Shown here in pieces: positions 24,184-33,976 of a stretch of 64,000 bases of DNA. Source of the stretch: Kitasatospora gansuensis (GTDB taxonomy: Bacteria > Actinomycetota > Actinomycetes > Streptomycetales > Streptomycetaceae); assembly GCF_014203705.1 (NCBI RefSeq), contig NZ_JACHJR010000001.1:3472001-3536000 (forward strand), written 5' to 3'. Position 1 is the stretch's first letter. Every line of letters starts with the position of its first letter. Below the pieces are notes generated by a model. It searched no databases and was not told the origin of the DNA. It worked only from the letters and a program-made list of their open reading frames with translations. A program made the position numbers and the translations under genes.

Positions 24184-25806
24184 GTGTCCGACAGTCAGAC
24201 GATCCAGCTCCCGGTGTCCCCCGGCCCGACCCCCGCGACCCCGGAGCCGTCCGGTGCCCTCGCCACGGTCTGGGCTGCCGTCCTGGGCGAACAGCCAGAG
24301 CCGGGCAGCAACTTCTTCGCCTCCGGTGGCACCTCACTGGGCGCCGCCCGCCTGGTCGCCGGAATCCGTCGGCACTGCGAGGTGGGGCTGAAGCTGGTCG
24401 ATGTCCTGGAGCACCCCACCTTCGGCGAGCTGCTGGCCCTGATCACCCGGTCCGGCGCCGCTCAGGTCGCCGCGGCGGACACCTGGACGCTGCCGACCGG
24501 GACCGCACCGGTGCTCTCCCCCAACCAGCGCAGCCGGCTCGTCCGGGACGCCGGGAATGTCCGCGAGCTCGGCCGACGGCTGCCGCACACCGTCGCCGTC
24601 ACCTGGATCGCGGACGGGCCGCTCGACGTCCCCCGACTGTTCGACGCCGCCCGGGCGGTGGGCAGTCGGCACGCCGCGCTCTCCCTGCGCGTCTCCGGGC
24701 CCGACGGGGTGTGGGGTGGGGACGGCGCGCCGGAGTGCCGGGTGATCGACCTGCCCGGGCTCGCGGTGGACGACGACCGGGTCCGCCGGGAGGTGGACGA
24801 CCACGCCGGCGGCCTCATCGACCTGCACGACGGCCCGATCTGGTCCGTCCAGGTGCTCCGGCTCTCGGCGGTGAGCCACGTGATCAGCATCGCCGTCGAC
24901 CACCTGGTGTGCGACGGGGATTCCCTGCCGGTCCTGCAGCGCGACCTCACCGAGGCGTACGAGACCCGGGAGGCGCTGCCCGCGCTGCCCCACAGCTACT
25001 TCGACTGGGTGGCCTGGCAGAAGAAGCTGATCGCGGACTCGGACCTCGACGAGGTGCGCGAGCGGATCGGCGCCGCCCCGGACGCCGGGACGGTGGTGCC
25101 CGGACTGCGGCTCCGGGACGAGAGCCAGGCGGCCGGTGCCCCGGCGGTCGGCGTCGTCGAGCAGCGGATCCCCGCCGGCGTGGTGGCCGGGCTGGAGCGG
25201 CTCTGCCGGGAATCCGGCTGCCCTCCCATGCACGCGGCCCTGCTCGGGCTGGCGGCGGCCCTCGAAGGTCAGCGCTCGCCCGGGCGGCTCGGGGTGCTGG
25301 TGCCCTTCGCCAACCGTGACCATCCGATGTCGGCCGGTCTGATCGGCTGGATGGCCAACCTGGTCCCGTTGAGCTTCGAGCCGGAGGCCGACGGGTCCTT
25401 CGCGGCGAACCTCGCCCTCGTCAGCCGCTCGCTCCGGACCGCCGCCGGTGACGCCCACATGGGGCTGGGCTACCTGATGGAGCGCGCCCGGGAGGAATCC
25501 ATCCCCTTGGACGGCACGGACCTCACGCTGTACTTCGACTACCGCGAGGAGTCCGTCGAGCACTTCCGCCTGGGCGGGGCCACCCTCCGGGAGTACCACG
25601 GCGAGGTGGAGTACGGCCTGCGGAACCGGTTGAGCGTCTGGGTCACCCGACTGCTGGACGGCAGTCTGGAGTACCGGATGGCCCACGAGCTTCCCCGAGT
25701 CCCGGCGGACCGCGCGAAAGCCCTGTTGGCCACTGTGGCCGCCCTGCTCACCGAGGCGGCCGAGCAGCCGACCGCCTCCCTGCGGTCCCTGGCGACCCCC
25801 CGCTAG
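24184..25806 (+). CDS. Free-standing T-C protein (carrier plus condensation domain)
   Basis: 540 aa, GTG start 14 nt after the ATP-grasp stop with AAGGAA upstream. Residues about 20-90 form a carrier domain (FFASGGTSLGAARL, Ser of GGTS near 49 is the phosphopantetheine site). Residues about 105-530 form a condensation domain whose core HHxxxDG reads DHLVCDG: the catalytic second His and the Asp remain, the first His is Asp. No adenylation domain is attached, so the carrier must be loaded in trans, or the C domain transfers the chain to a soluble amine and so releases the product. It is the last gene of operon B. Confidence 0.88.
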   Translation: MSDSQTIQLPVSPGPTPATPEPSGALATVWAAVLGEQPEPGSNFFASGGTSLGAARLVAGIRRHCEVGLKLVDVLEHPTFGELLALITRSGAAQVAAADTWTLPTGTAPVLSPNQRSRLVRDAGNVRELGRRLPHTVAVTWIADGPLDVPRLFDAARAVGSRHAALSLRVSGPDGVWGGDGAPECRVIDLPGLAVDDDRVRREVDDHAGGLIDLHDGPIWSVQVLRLSAVSHVISIAVDHLVCDGDSLPVLQRDLTEAYETREALPALPHSYFDWVAWQKKLIADSDLDEVRERIGAAPDAGTVVPGLRLRDESQAAGAPAVGVVEQRIPAGVVAGLERLCRESGCPPMHAALLGLAAALEGQRSPGRLGVLVPFANRDHPMSAGLIGWMANLVPLSFEPEADGSFAANLALVSRSLRTAAGDAHMGLGYLMERAREESIPLDGTDLTLYFDYREESVEHFRLGGATLREYHGEVEYGLRNRLSVWVTRLLDGSLEYRMAHELPRVPADRAKALLATVAALLTEAAEQPTASLRSLATPR

Positions 25807-25840
25807 GCCTCTCGTTCGGATCACTCCGGGCGGCTTGGGC

Positions 25841-26527
25841 TCAGCTGTCGATCAGGGCCCGCCAGTGCGCGACCTTGGCCGGGTCGACCGGGGTGTCCCA
25901 GCCGTTGCTACGGACCGGGCCGCCGACGTGGAAGCCGGCGAAGCCGGCGGCCCGGAGGCCGGGGACGTGTTCGGCCCGGAGGCCGCCGCCGATCAGGATC
26001 TGCTGGCGGTAGCCGGGGTCGCCCGCCTTGGCGAGCTCGCCCGCCAGGACCTCCTGGCCCGCGCTGACGCCGGCCGGGGAGCCGGAGGTGAGGAAGGTGT
26101 CCAGGCCGGGCAGGTCGCCGACGGCGGCGCGGACGGCGGCCCGGTCGGCGCTGTGGTCGATCGCCCGGTGGAAGGTCCAGCGGCAGCCCGCGACGGCCTC
26201 GGCGACGGCCTGGGTCGCGGCCAGGTCCACCGCACCGTCGGCGTCCAGGAAGCCGAAGACGAACTCCTCGGCGCCCTCGGCGCGCAGCGCGGCGGCCCGC
26301 GCGCGCAGCTCGTCCAGGCTGCCGGGGGTGAAGCCGTCGCGGATCCGGAGCATCACCCGGAGCGGGATGGTCACCGCGTCCCGGATGGCGGCGAAGTCCT
26401 CGACGGAGGGCGTGAGTCCGTCGGCGGCCATGTCGGCGACCAGTTCGAGTCGGTCGGCACCACCCGCCTGAGCAGCCCGGGCGTCCTCCGCCGTCAGCGC
26501 GATCACTTCGAACATTGGTCTAGACAT
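25841..26527 (-). CDS. cutC: CutC-family protein
   Basis: 228-aa TIM-barrel protein of the CutC family, historically linked to copper homeostasis although the biochemical role is not settled. Signatures include FEVIALTAEDARAAQAGGADRLEL, TFHRAIDHSAD, ILTSGS-like FLTSGSPAG and ILIGGGLRAEHV. The ATG at 26527 has AGGG 10 nt upstream; an internal ATG at 26515 would lose four residues. It converges on the NRPS cluster and marks the start of the housekeeping region; 34 bp separate the two stops. Confidence 0.88.
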   Translation of the reverse strand: MSRPMFEVIALTAEDARAAQAGGADRLELVADMAADGLTPSVEDFAAIRDAVTIPLRVMLRIRDGFTPGSLDELRARAAALRAEGAEEFVFGFLDADGAVDLAATQAVAEAVAGCRWTFHRAIDHSADRAAVRAAVGDLPGLDTFLTSGSPAGVSAGQEVLAGELAKAGDPGYRQQILIGGGLRAEHVPGLRAAGFAGFHVGGPVRSNGWDTPVDPAKVAHWRALIDS

Positions 26528-26659
26528 ATTGCTTACCCTGCCACATCCGGAGGCCCGTCGGCGAGCCCCCTGCACGGGGAAATAGATCAGCCCCGCCGGG
26601 CGGCGGACCTGTGCTTCCCAGCATGGCCACCACCCGGCAGGGCTGCATCCGGCACCGGC

Positions 26660-27556
26660 TCAACCAGTGCTGACCCGCTCCCGCCGACGCGTCAGGTACC
26701 GGCAGGCCAGGACGACCGCCGGACCCACCAGCAGCACCACCGCCGCCAGCCGCCCCGCACCACCGGCCTGGCTGACCGCGTCGAAGGTGCACTGCTGCAC
26801 CGCGTACGGCAGCGCGGCCACCGCGACCGCCGCCACCCGGGGTGCCCCCGCGCCGACCCCGGTCAGCAGCAGCGCCAGCAGCAGGACGATCACCAGCACG
26901 CCCCGGCCCGGATAGCCCGGGTTGTAGAAGTCCCAGCCGACGTACATCGCGCCCGCCAGCAGCAGACCGGCGGCCGCCGCCAGGGCCTGCCCCCAGGAGG
27001 CCCTGGCCCGCAGATCCGCCGGCACCAGCCAGAGCAGCACCGCCCAGAGCACGGGGGCGGCCACCACCCAGGTCAGGTCCAGCAGGGCCCAACCCGCGCG
27101 GAAGACCGAGCTGTGCTCCCCGATCCAGACCATCAGGAACCCGTACCGCAGCAGCGCCCCGGCCGCCATCAGGGCCACCGCCAGCCGGGCCACCGCCCAC
27201 CGGCCGGCCGGCCCTGCCACCAGGGCCAGCAGCGAGCAGCCGACCACGCCGTACCTGAGCTGCGGGGGCACACCGGGGTAGTCGTGGTCCAGCAGCACGG
27301 CCAGCAGCATCACCCCGGCCTGCAGGCCCAGCATCAGCGGCGCCGCCGCCGCGAGCACCCGGCCGGTCATCCCACCGAACGTCAGACCGGTGCGCAGGCG
27401 CAGCCCGTAGGCCGCCAGGTCGAGCGCCTCCCGGGCGACGGCCAGGCGGCCGGCTCCGGCGGTGGTCTGGCCGAACACGGCGGCCAGTTCACCGCCGCGC
27501 TCGCGGCGGTAGGCGGCCGGGTAGAGCGCCAGGGCGAATCGGAACAGCTTGGTCAT
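26660..27556 (-). CDS. Multi-pass membrane protein, PadR partner
   Basis: 298 aa, function not recognised. The N-terminal RFALALYPAAYRRERGGELAAVF is the amphipathic lead often found in integral membrane proteins encoded after PadR regulators. About seven hydrophobic helices follow (for example LMLGLQAGVMLLAVLL and GVLVIVLLLALLLTGVG). It overlaps the PadR gene by 4 nt (ATGA), so the two form one operon. It may be a stress-responsive permease-like protein; no catalytic motif is visible. Confidence 0.75.
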   Translation of the reverse strand: MTKLFRFALALYPAAYRRERGGELAAVFGQTTAGAGRLAVAREALDLAAYGLRLRTGLTFGGMTGRVLAAAAPLMLGLQAGVMLLAVLLDHDYPGVPPQLRYGVVGCSLLALVAGPAGRWAVARLAVALMAAGALLRYGFLMVWIGEHSSVFRAGWALLDLTWVVAAPVLWAVLLWLVPADLRARASWGQALAAAAGLLLAGAMYVGWDFYNPGYPGRGVLVIVLLLALLLTGVGAGAPRVAAVAVAALPYAVQQCTFDAVSQAGGAGRLAAVVLLVGPAVVLACRYLTRRRERVSTG

Positions 27557-27900
27557 GCGAAGGCCCCCCTGACCCTCGGGCGGACAACGGCGAGTCGGCG
27601 GTCGGCCTCGGCCAGCACCGCGCGCAGCCGTTCGGTCTCGGCGGCCAGCGCGGCCCGGCCGGGCTCGGCCAGCGCGTACGTCCGGCGGGCCCGGCCGTCC
27701 ACGATCTCCTCGCGCTCGACCGTGATCAGGCCCTGGCCGAGCAGCCGGTCCAGCGCGCCGTAGAGCGTGCCGGTGCGCATCCTGACCCGGCCGTCGGAGA
27801 TCGCGGCGATCTCCTGGATCAGGGCGTACCCGTGACGCGGCGCGTCGGCCAGCGCGGTGAGCAGCAGCAGGGTGGGCTCCTGCATGGAGCGTTCTGTCAT
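27553..27900 (-). CDS. PadR-family transcriptional regulator
   Basis: 115-aa winged-helix repressor. LLLLTALADAPRHGYALIQEI, GTLYGALDRLLGQGLI and RRTYALAEPGRAAL are the PadR N-terminal domain with wing; the C-terminal helix is short, as in the s2 subfamily. It is coupled to the membrane protein gene and probably represses this operon. The AT-rich stretch just upstream (27905-27930, ACATATAT...ATATGA) resembles PadR operators containing ATGT/ACAT half-sites, but this is only suggestive. Confidence 0.87.
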   Translation of the reverse strand: MTERSMQEPTLLLLTALADAPRHGYALIQEIAAISDGRVRMRTGTLYGALDRLLGQGLITVEREEIVDGRARRTYALAEPGRAALAAETERLRAVLAEADRRLAVVRPRVRGAFA

Positions 27901-27964
27901 ACGCCTACATATATCGTTCACCGGCATATGAGGGCAAGAGATTCCTGACCCACCGTCGGGAAGA

Positions 27965-28603
27965 ATGACCGTCATGACCACCGCGCTGCTGGACCGTTGG
28001 ACCGCCCTGCTGCTCCGCACCGGAGCCACCGTCGACCCCGGGCCCTACGGCCGCGACCTGCTGGCCCGCTGGGCCGAGCCGCAGCGGCGCTACCACTCCA
28101 CCGCCCATCTGACGGCTGTGCTGGACCACGTGGACACGCTGGCCGGACACGCCGAGGACGCCGACGCCGTCCGGCTGGCCGCCTGGTTCCACGACGCCGT
28201 CTACAAGCCGGACCGTTCCGAGAACGAGGAACGCAGCGCCCAACTGGCCGTCCGCGCCCTGCGCGAGGCCGGGCTCGGCGAGCCGCTGACCGAGGAGGTC
28301 GCCCGGCTGGTCCGACTGACCGTCGGCCACCACCCCGCCCCCGGCGACCGCAACGGCGAGGTGCTCTGCGACGCCGACCTGGCCGTCCTCGGCGGCACCC
28401 CCGAGCAGTACGCCGCGTACGCCGCCGCCGTCCGCGCGGAGTACGCCTTCGTCCCCGACGACGCCTTCCGCGAGGGGCGGGCCGCGATCCTGCGCCAGCT
28501 GCTCGCGCTGCCCGCCCTCTACCGCACCGACACCGCCCGGCAGCGCTTCGACGACGCCGCCCGCCGCAACCTGGCGGCCGAACTCATGCTCCTGGAGCGC
28601 TGA
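27965..28603 (+). CDS. HD-domain metal-dependent phosphohydrolase
   Basis: 212 aa. The HD superfamily metal site is seen as YHSTAHL, AAWFHDAVYKP (the HD pair) and a distal Asp in LCDADLAVLG, matching the family of small predicted metal-dependent HD hydrolases common in actinobacteria. The substrate is not known. ATG 27965 follows GGGAAGA closely; ATG 27974 is an alternative with better spacing. Its 3' end overlaps the convergent small gene by 20 bp. Confidence 0.83.
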   Translation: MTVMTTALLDRWTALLLRTGATVDPGPYGRDLLARWAEPQRRYHSTAHLTAVLDHVDTLAGHAEDADAVRLAAWFHDAVYKPDRSENEERSAQLAVRALREAGLGEPLTEEVARLVRLTVGHHPAPGDRNGEVLCDADLAVLGGTPEQYAAYAAAVRAEYAFVPDDAFREGRAAILRQLLALPALYRTDTARQRFDDAARRNLAAELMLLER

Positions 28604-28877
28604 CCTTCAGATCGGCCGTCCGCCCGGCCTTCCGCCGCCGCAGCCCGGCCGCGGTCAGCCGGGCAACCAGCTCCTTGCTACCGACCGGCTGCGCGCCGAG
28701 CCCTATCGCCTTCTCGTACCAGGCGGCCGGGATGTCGTAGTGATCCCGCTCGAACCCGCGCGCGGGGGCGCCCAGCCGCTCGGCGAAGGCGTGCAGCTCC
28801 TCGTACGAGACGTCGCTGACCAGGTGCGACCAGTGCTTCCCGTGCCCCGGCCAGGACGGCGGGTCGATCAGGATCAC
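28584..28877 (-). CDS. DUF4031 small conserved protein
   Basis: 97 aa. VILIDPPSWPGHGKHWSHLVSD followed by ELHAFAERLG and FERDHYDIP is the pattern of DUF4031, a small actinobacterial family of unknown function, possibly nucleotidyltransferase- or nuclease-associated. The GTG start overlaps the upstream stop (GTGA), so it is co-translated with the next gene to the right. Confidence 0.78.
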   Translation of the reverse strand: MILIDPPSWPGHGKHWSHLVSDVSYEELHAFAERLGAPARGFERDHYDIPAAWYEKAIGLGAQPVGSKELVARLTAAGLRRRKAGRTADLKVSAPGA

Positions 28878-29233
28878 GACAGCGCACCCACCGGCGCCAC
28901 CACGGCCGCCTCCTTGCCGCACACCCAGTGCGGCTCGGGCCCCAACTCCGGCTCCACACTCAGCGCGTGCGGGTCCCCCTCGGCCGCACACACCTCACAC
29001 AGCGGCCAGCGGCCGTACGCCTCCAGCAGCTTGTCCTGCACGTCCTGCGCCACCAGCCCGAGCACGTACTCGGTCCCGTCCGGCCACTGCTCCAGCCACC
29101 ACCGCCGGTGCGTCACGGCATCCTCCACCAGCGACACCACCTGCGGGTCGGCCACCTCCCGCGCGGTCAGGTCGGCCAGGATCAGCGCCCGCGCGGCGTG
29201 CAGCGCGGCTTCGATGTCAGCGGAGGAACTCAT
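28874..29233 (-). CDS. Conserved hypothetical protein
   Basis: 119 aa, not assigned to a function. The N-terminal half is helical (ADIEAALHAARALILADLTAREV). A middle part has WWLEQWPDGTEYVLGLVAQDVQDKLL and the C-terminal part a possible C-x2-C site (LCEVCAAEG) with a later WVCGKE, which could bind zinc. No signal peptide. It is coupled to the DUF4031 gene and lies downstream of the groEL terminator. Confidence 0.65.
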   Translation of the reverse strand: MSSSADIEAALHAARALILADLTAREVADPQVVSLVEDAVTHRRWWLEQWPDGTEYVLGLVAQDVQDKLLEAYGRWPLCEVCAAEGDPHALSVEPELGPEPHWVCGKEAAVVAPVGALS

Positions 29234-29271
29234 CCGCCCATTGTCCCGCAGGCCGCCGGAAGCCGGAAACG

Positions 29272-29307
29272 CCGCGAGGCGGCCCCCCGAAGGGGACCGC
29301 CTCGCGG
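29272..29307 (-). terminator. groEL terminator
   Basis: A long GC-rich hairpin (11-bp outer stem CCGCGAGGCGG/CCGCCTCGCGG plus a CCCC/GGGG inner stem, CGAA loop) lies 28 bp after the groEL stop. Confidence 0.85.
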
Positions 29308-29334
29308 TGCTGAACCGACTGATCCGCAGGAGGA

Positions 29335-31044
<1,710 letters not shown>

Positions 31045-31078
31045 CTACCGCTCCCGGGGGCCTCACCGACCCGGTCCG

Positions 31079-31105
31079 TTGTCACTCTCATGCTGCGAGT
31101 GCTAA
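31079..31105 (-). promoter_or_regulatory. CIRCE-like operator 2 (groEL-proximal)
   Basis: TTGTCACTC-N9-GAGTGCTAA matches the HrcA operator (TTAGCACTC-N9-GAGTGCTAA) with two mismatches in the left arm. It lies about 120 bp upstream of the groEL start. The 323-bp gap 30958-31280 also holds the groEL promoter and leader and the cold-shock gene terminator. Confidence 0.8.
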
Positions 31106-31114
31106 CGCCAATGA

Positions 31115-31141
31115 TTAGCACTCTCGGGTATCGAGTGCAAG
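31115..31141 (-). promoter_or_regulatory. CIRCE operator 1
   Basis: TTAGCACTC-N9-GAGTGCAAG is a near-perfect CIRCE element, 9 bp from the second copy. HrcA binds such sites and releases them after heat shock. Confidence 0.92.
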
Positions 31142-31188
31142 CCCAATCGTGGTAGTGACACGCGAACAGCGGGAACGGGCGGGAACGA

Positions 31189-31225
31189 CAGCAGGCCCGT
31201 ACGACGGTGTCGTACGGGCCTGCTG
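31189..31225 (-). terminator. Terminator of the cold-shock gene
   Basis: A perfect 17-bp stem around a GGT loop, about 55 bp after the cold-shock stop and before the groEL promoter, insulates the two leftward genes. Confidence 0.85.
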
Positions 31226-31280
31226 CCCAACCAGGTGACGCCAGCTCGTGGCCGAGCCGAGACTCCGAGGTTCGGAAAGG

Positions 31281-31487
31281 TCAGACCGCCGGCGTACGGA
31301 CCATGTCCGCCTGCGGGCCCTTCTGTCCCTGAGAGATCTCGAACTCGACCCGCTGGCCCTCCTCGAGGGTGCGGTAGCCGTCCATCTGGATCGCGCTGTA
31401 GTGGACGAACACGTCCGCACCACCGTCGACCGCGATGAAGCCGTACCCCTTCTCCGCGTTGAACCACTTGACGGTGCCCTGAGCCAT
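31281..31487 (-). CDS. Cold-shock domain protein (CspA family)
   Basis: 68-aa single-stranded nucleic-acid-binding protein. RNP1 is KGYGFIAVD and RNP2 is VFVHYSAIQ, after the standard [14 protein letters not shown] opening; length is typical of streptomycete Csp/ScoF proteins. AGGGGAG lies 7 nt before the ATG. It acts as an RNA chaperone. It sits between thrC/cysO and groEL2, as in other streptomycetes as far as I recall. Confidence 0.97.
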   Translation of the reverse strand: MAQGTVKWFNAEKGYGFIAVDGGADVFVHYSAIQMDGYRTLEEGQRVEFEISQGQKGPQADMVRTPAV

Positions 31488-32065
31488 TCCGAACTCCCCT
31501 TGTGCTGTGCTGGCCCTTCGCGGACCCGCAGGATGCGGGCCCAGGTCTGAACAGGCACGCCCGAGGGAACCCCCCCTGGGCGCAGCCGTGCACGCCGCAA
31601 ACGCCCCACCGGGCCACCAGGAGGCGGTCCGGCCGACGGGTGAATGCGTCGATCGCGGCTGAATGTATCCGGACAGACGCCCTCTGCAACAGGGCCAACC
31701 TTGCCGAATTCCCCGGCAGCCGAATGGGATATCGCGGGAGGAAAGCGGCAGAATGCGGCAATTCACTCCGGGCATAGCGGACTCATCACCGCAAAATGCG
31801 GCCAGATTTCTGACGCTTGCCTGACATCTTCTGTCTCACGCGGTCCGGCGGATGTCTCAACGGCCGGACGGGCCTTGCGTACGCGATCGGCTGACGGTGC
31901 GTGGGGCGGGCGGCGGAGCGAGTGCGGATTCGCCGACCCGGGATCGCACTCTACTCCCTCGCACCTGCCCGAATTTCCACCCGACAGCGGCGAGCCGCCG
32001 ACAGTACCGGAAATAGCGATTCCGGTACGTCGACGGCTCGACGGTATTCCTCGAAGGGCGGGAGT
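31488..32065. other. 578-bp intergenic region, cold-shock leader and promoter side
   Basis: No gene supported. The part next to the cold-shock gene is its promoter and 5' leader (leftward). Around 31740-31810 the sequence is less GC-rich and shows two related copies of AATGCGGC (31751-31758 and 31795-31802). No intrinsic terminator for the downstream end of the region was found. Confidence 0.5.
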
Positions 32066-32344
32066 TCAGCAGCCGCCGGCCACCGCGGGAATGATCGAGA
32101 TGCCCGCGCCGTCCTTGATCTCGGTCTCCAGGCCCTCGGCGAAACGCACGTCGTCGTCGTTCACGTACACGTTGACGAAGCGACGCAGCTTGCCCGCGTC
32201 GTCCAGCACCCGGGCGGCGATGCCGGGGTGGTTGGCGTCCAGGTCGGCGATGACGGCGCCCAGGGTGGCGCCCTCGGCGGTGACCTCGGCGACGCCGCCG
32301 GTGTAGGTGCGCAGGATGGTCGGGATGCGGACGGTGGCGCTCAT
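32066..32344 (-). CDS. cysO: CysO-like ubiquitin-fold sulfur carrier ending in GGC
   Basis: 92-aa MoaD/ThiS-fold protein. VRIPTILRTYTGG, RRFVNVYVNDDDVRF and the end IPAVAGGC follow mycobacterial CysO closely, as I recall it; CysO-thiocarboxylate donates sulfur for cysteine synthesis with CysM, and Mec then releases cysteine. The tail here is Gly-Gly-Cys instead of Gly-Gly, so the last residue must be removed by a Mec-type protease before sulfur loading, or the Cys is the transferred product. No cysM or mec is adjacent; thrC is 32 bp upstream on the same strand. Confidence 0.85.
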   Translation of the reverse strand: MSATVRIPTILRTYTGGVAEVTAEGATLGAVIADLDANHPGIAARVLDDAGKLRRFVNVYVNDDDVRFAEGLETEIKDGAGISIIPAVAGGC

Positions 32345-32376
32345 GCGCGGGCTCCTAGCGGGGAGGTGAGGGGGGA

Positions 32377-33657
32377 TCAGGCGGAGGCGAGACCGGCGGC
32401 GCGGAACGAATCCAGCGTCGGGCGGATGGTGGCGGTCAGACCCGCCTCGGCGACGGCGTCCAGGGTCTTCAGGCCGTCCCCGGTGTTGATCGCGACGGTC
32501 TCCTTGGACGGGTCCAGCTGGCCGGTCTCGACCAGCTTCTTCAGCACGCCGATGGTCACCCCGCCGGCGGTCTCGGCGAAGATGCCCTCGGTACGGGCCA
32601 GCAGCTTGATCGCCTCGACCACCTCGGCGTCGGTCACGTCCTCGACCGCGCCGCCGGTGCGGCGGGCGATGTCCAGCACGTACGGGCCGTCGGCCGGGTT
32701 GCCGATCGCCAGCGACTTGGCGATGGTGTCCGGCTTGACCGGGCGGATCACGTCGTGGCCCGCCTTGAAGGCGGTGGAGACCGGGGAGCAGCCCTCGGCC
32801 TGGGCACCGAAGATCTTGTACGGGCGGTCCTCGACCAGGCCGAGCTTGATCAGCTCCTGCAGGCCCTTGTCGATCTTGGTGAGCTGGGAGCCCGAGGCGA
32901 TCGGGATCACCAGCTGCTCCGGCAGCCGCCAGCCGAGCTGCTCGCAGATCTCGTACGCCAGGGTCTTCGAACCCTCGCCGTAGTACGGGCGGAGGTTGAC
33001 GTTGACGAAGCCCCAGCCCTCGCCGGCCGGGTCGCCGATCAGCTCGGAACAGAACCGGTTCACGTCGTCGTAGTTGCCCTCGATGCCGACCAGCTCGCCG
33101 CCGTAGACACCGGCCATCACGACCTTGCCCTGCTCCAGGTCGTGCGGGATGAAGACGCAGGACTTGAAACCGGCCCGGGCCGCGGCGGCACCGACGGCAC
33201 CGGCCAGGTTGCCGGTGGAGGAGCAGGAGAGGGTGGTGAAGTTGAAGGCGCGCGCCGCCTCGATGGCGCAGGCGACCACCCGGTCCTTGAAGGAGTGGGT
33301 CGGGTTGCCCGAGTCGTCCTTGACGTGCAGCTGGGCGGTGAAACCGAGCTCACGGCCCAGGTTGTCGGCCTTCACCAGCGGGGTCCAGCCCGGGTTCAGG
33401 TTGGGCTTGCCCGCCACGTCGGCCGGCACCGGCAGCAGGGGGGCGTAGCGCCAGATCGACGCGGGACCGGCCTCGATCCGCTTGCGCAGCTCCTCGGCGG
33501 ACTCGGAGCCGAACTCGTACGCGATCTCCAGCGGGCCGAAGCACTCGACGCAGGCGAAGCTCGGACCGAGCGGGAATCGGGTGCCACACTCGCGACAGGA
33601 CAGGGCGGCAGCGGGGCCGAGGTCGACGGTCGGGGCGGCAGAAACAGCGGTAGCCAT
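32377..33657 (-). CDS. thrC: Threonine synthase
   Basis: 426-aa PLP enzyme that converts O-phosphohomoserine to threonine in the cytoplasm. An N-terminal zinc-ribbon-like part (LSCRECGTRF, FACVECFGPL) precedes the fold-type II PLP domain. The Schiff-base Lys is in NPTHSFKDRV, the phosphate loop is SSTGNLAGA, and TVAINTGDG closes the site. ATG 33657 is chosen; in-frame ATGs at 33690 and 33681 exist, and the AGGAGAG there fits neither well. It is upstream of and on the same strand as cysO. Confidence 0.96.
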   Translation of the reverse strand: MATAVSAAPTVDLGPAAALSCRECGTRFPLGPSFACVECFGPLEIAYEFGSESAEELRKRIEAGPASIWRYAPLLPVPADVAGKPNLNPGWTPLVKADNLGRELGFTAQLHVKDDSGNPTHSFKDRVVACAIEAARAFNFTTLSCSSTGNLAGAVGAAAARAGFKSCVFIPHDLEQGKVVMAGVYGGELVGIEGNYDDVNRFCSELIGDPAGEGWGFVNVNLRPYYGEGSKTLAYEICEQLGWRLPEQLVIPIASGSQLTKIDKGLQELIKLGLVEDRPYKIFGAQAEGCSPVSTAFKAGHDVIRPVKPDTIAKSLAIGNPADGPYVLDIARRTGGAVEDVTDAEVVEAIKLLARTEGIFAETAGGVTIGVLKKLVETGQLDPSKETVAINTGDGLKTLDAVAEAGLTATIRPTLDSFRAAGLASA

Positions 33658-33976
33658 GATGGCGGAGGCCTCTCTCCTCATCTTCCCCATGACGCGGGCG
33701 CGCCACAGGACGGAATTGGCACCTGTCCCGCCGGATGACCACTGCTGGTCGGCCGTGCGAGAAGGTTGCCGGGACTTCGACGGGCCGTTCCCTCAGTCCC
33801 TCTGGATGAGCTCTGTGAAGTTGTGGTCCTGCTCTCCGGCCGACCCCGACGTGCGAAGGTCTGACCGCAGTACGAAGACTGTATCCGAAGGCGCCCGGCA
33901 GGGAACCGCGCGTCCGAGTCGCGAGATGCCCTGTCCCGAGAAGCCAGTCCGCCGATCCAGCCCGAGGAGATCAGAC
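33658..33976. promoter_or_regulatory. Divergent intergenic region thrC / gpgS
   Basis: 319 bp between divergent genes, which must hold both promoters. I find no convincing -10/-35 pair, riboswitch or attenuator. GAGGAG at 33964-33969 is the ribosome site of gpgS. Confidence 0.4.

Noticed and set aside
130..25806. MbtH-like gene in the NRPS cluster
   Set aside because: I looked for a 60-75 aa protein with the NxExQxSxWP pattern and saw none in any frame given.
28584..28603. Overlapping 3' ends of the HD hydrolase and DUF4031 genes as an annotation error
   Set aside because: Both proteins keep family-like ends, so a 20-bp convergent overlap appears genuine.
32377..33690. Longer threonine synthase start at 33690
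   Set aside because: The extra 11 residues are not family-like and no ribosome site lies before that ATG.
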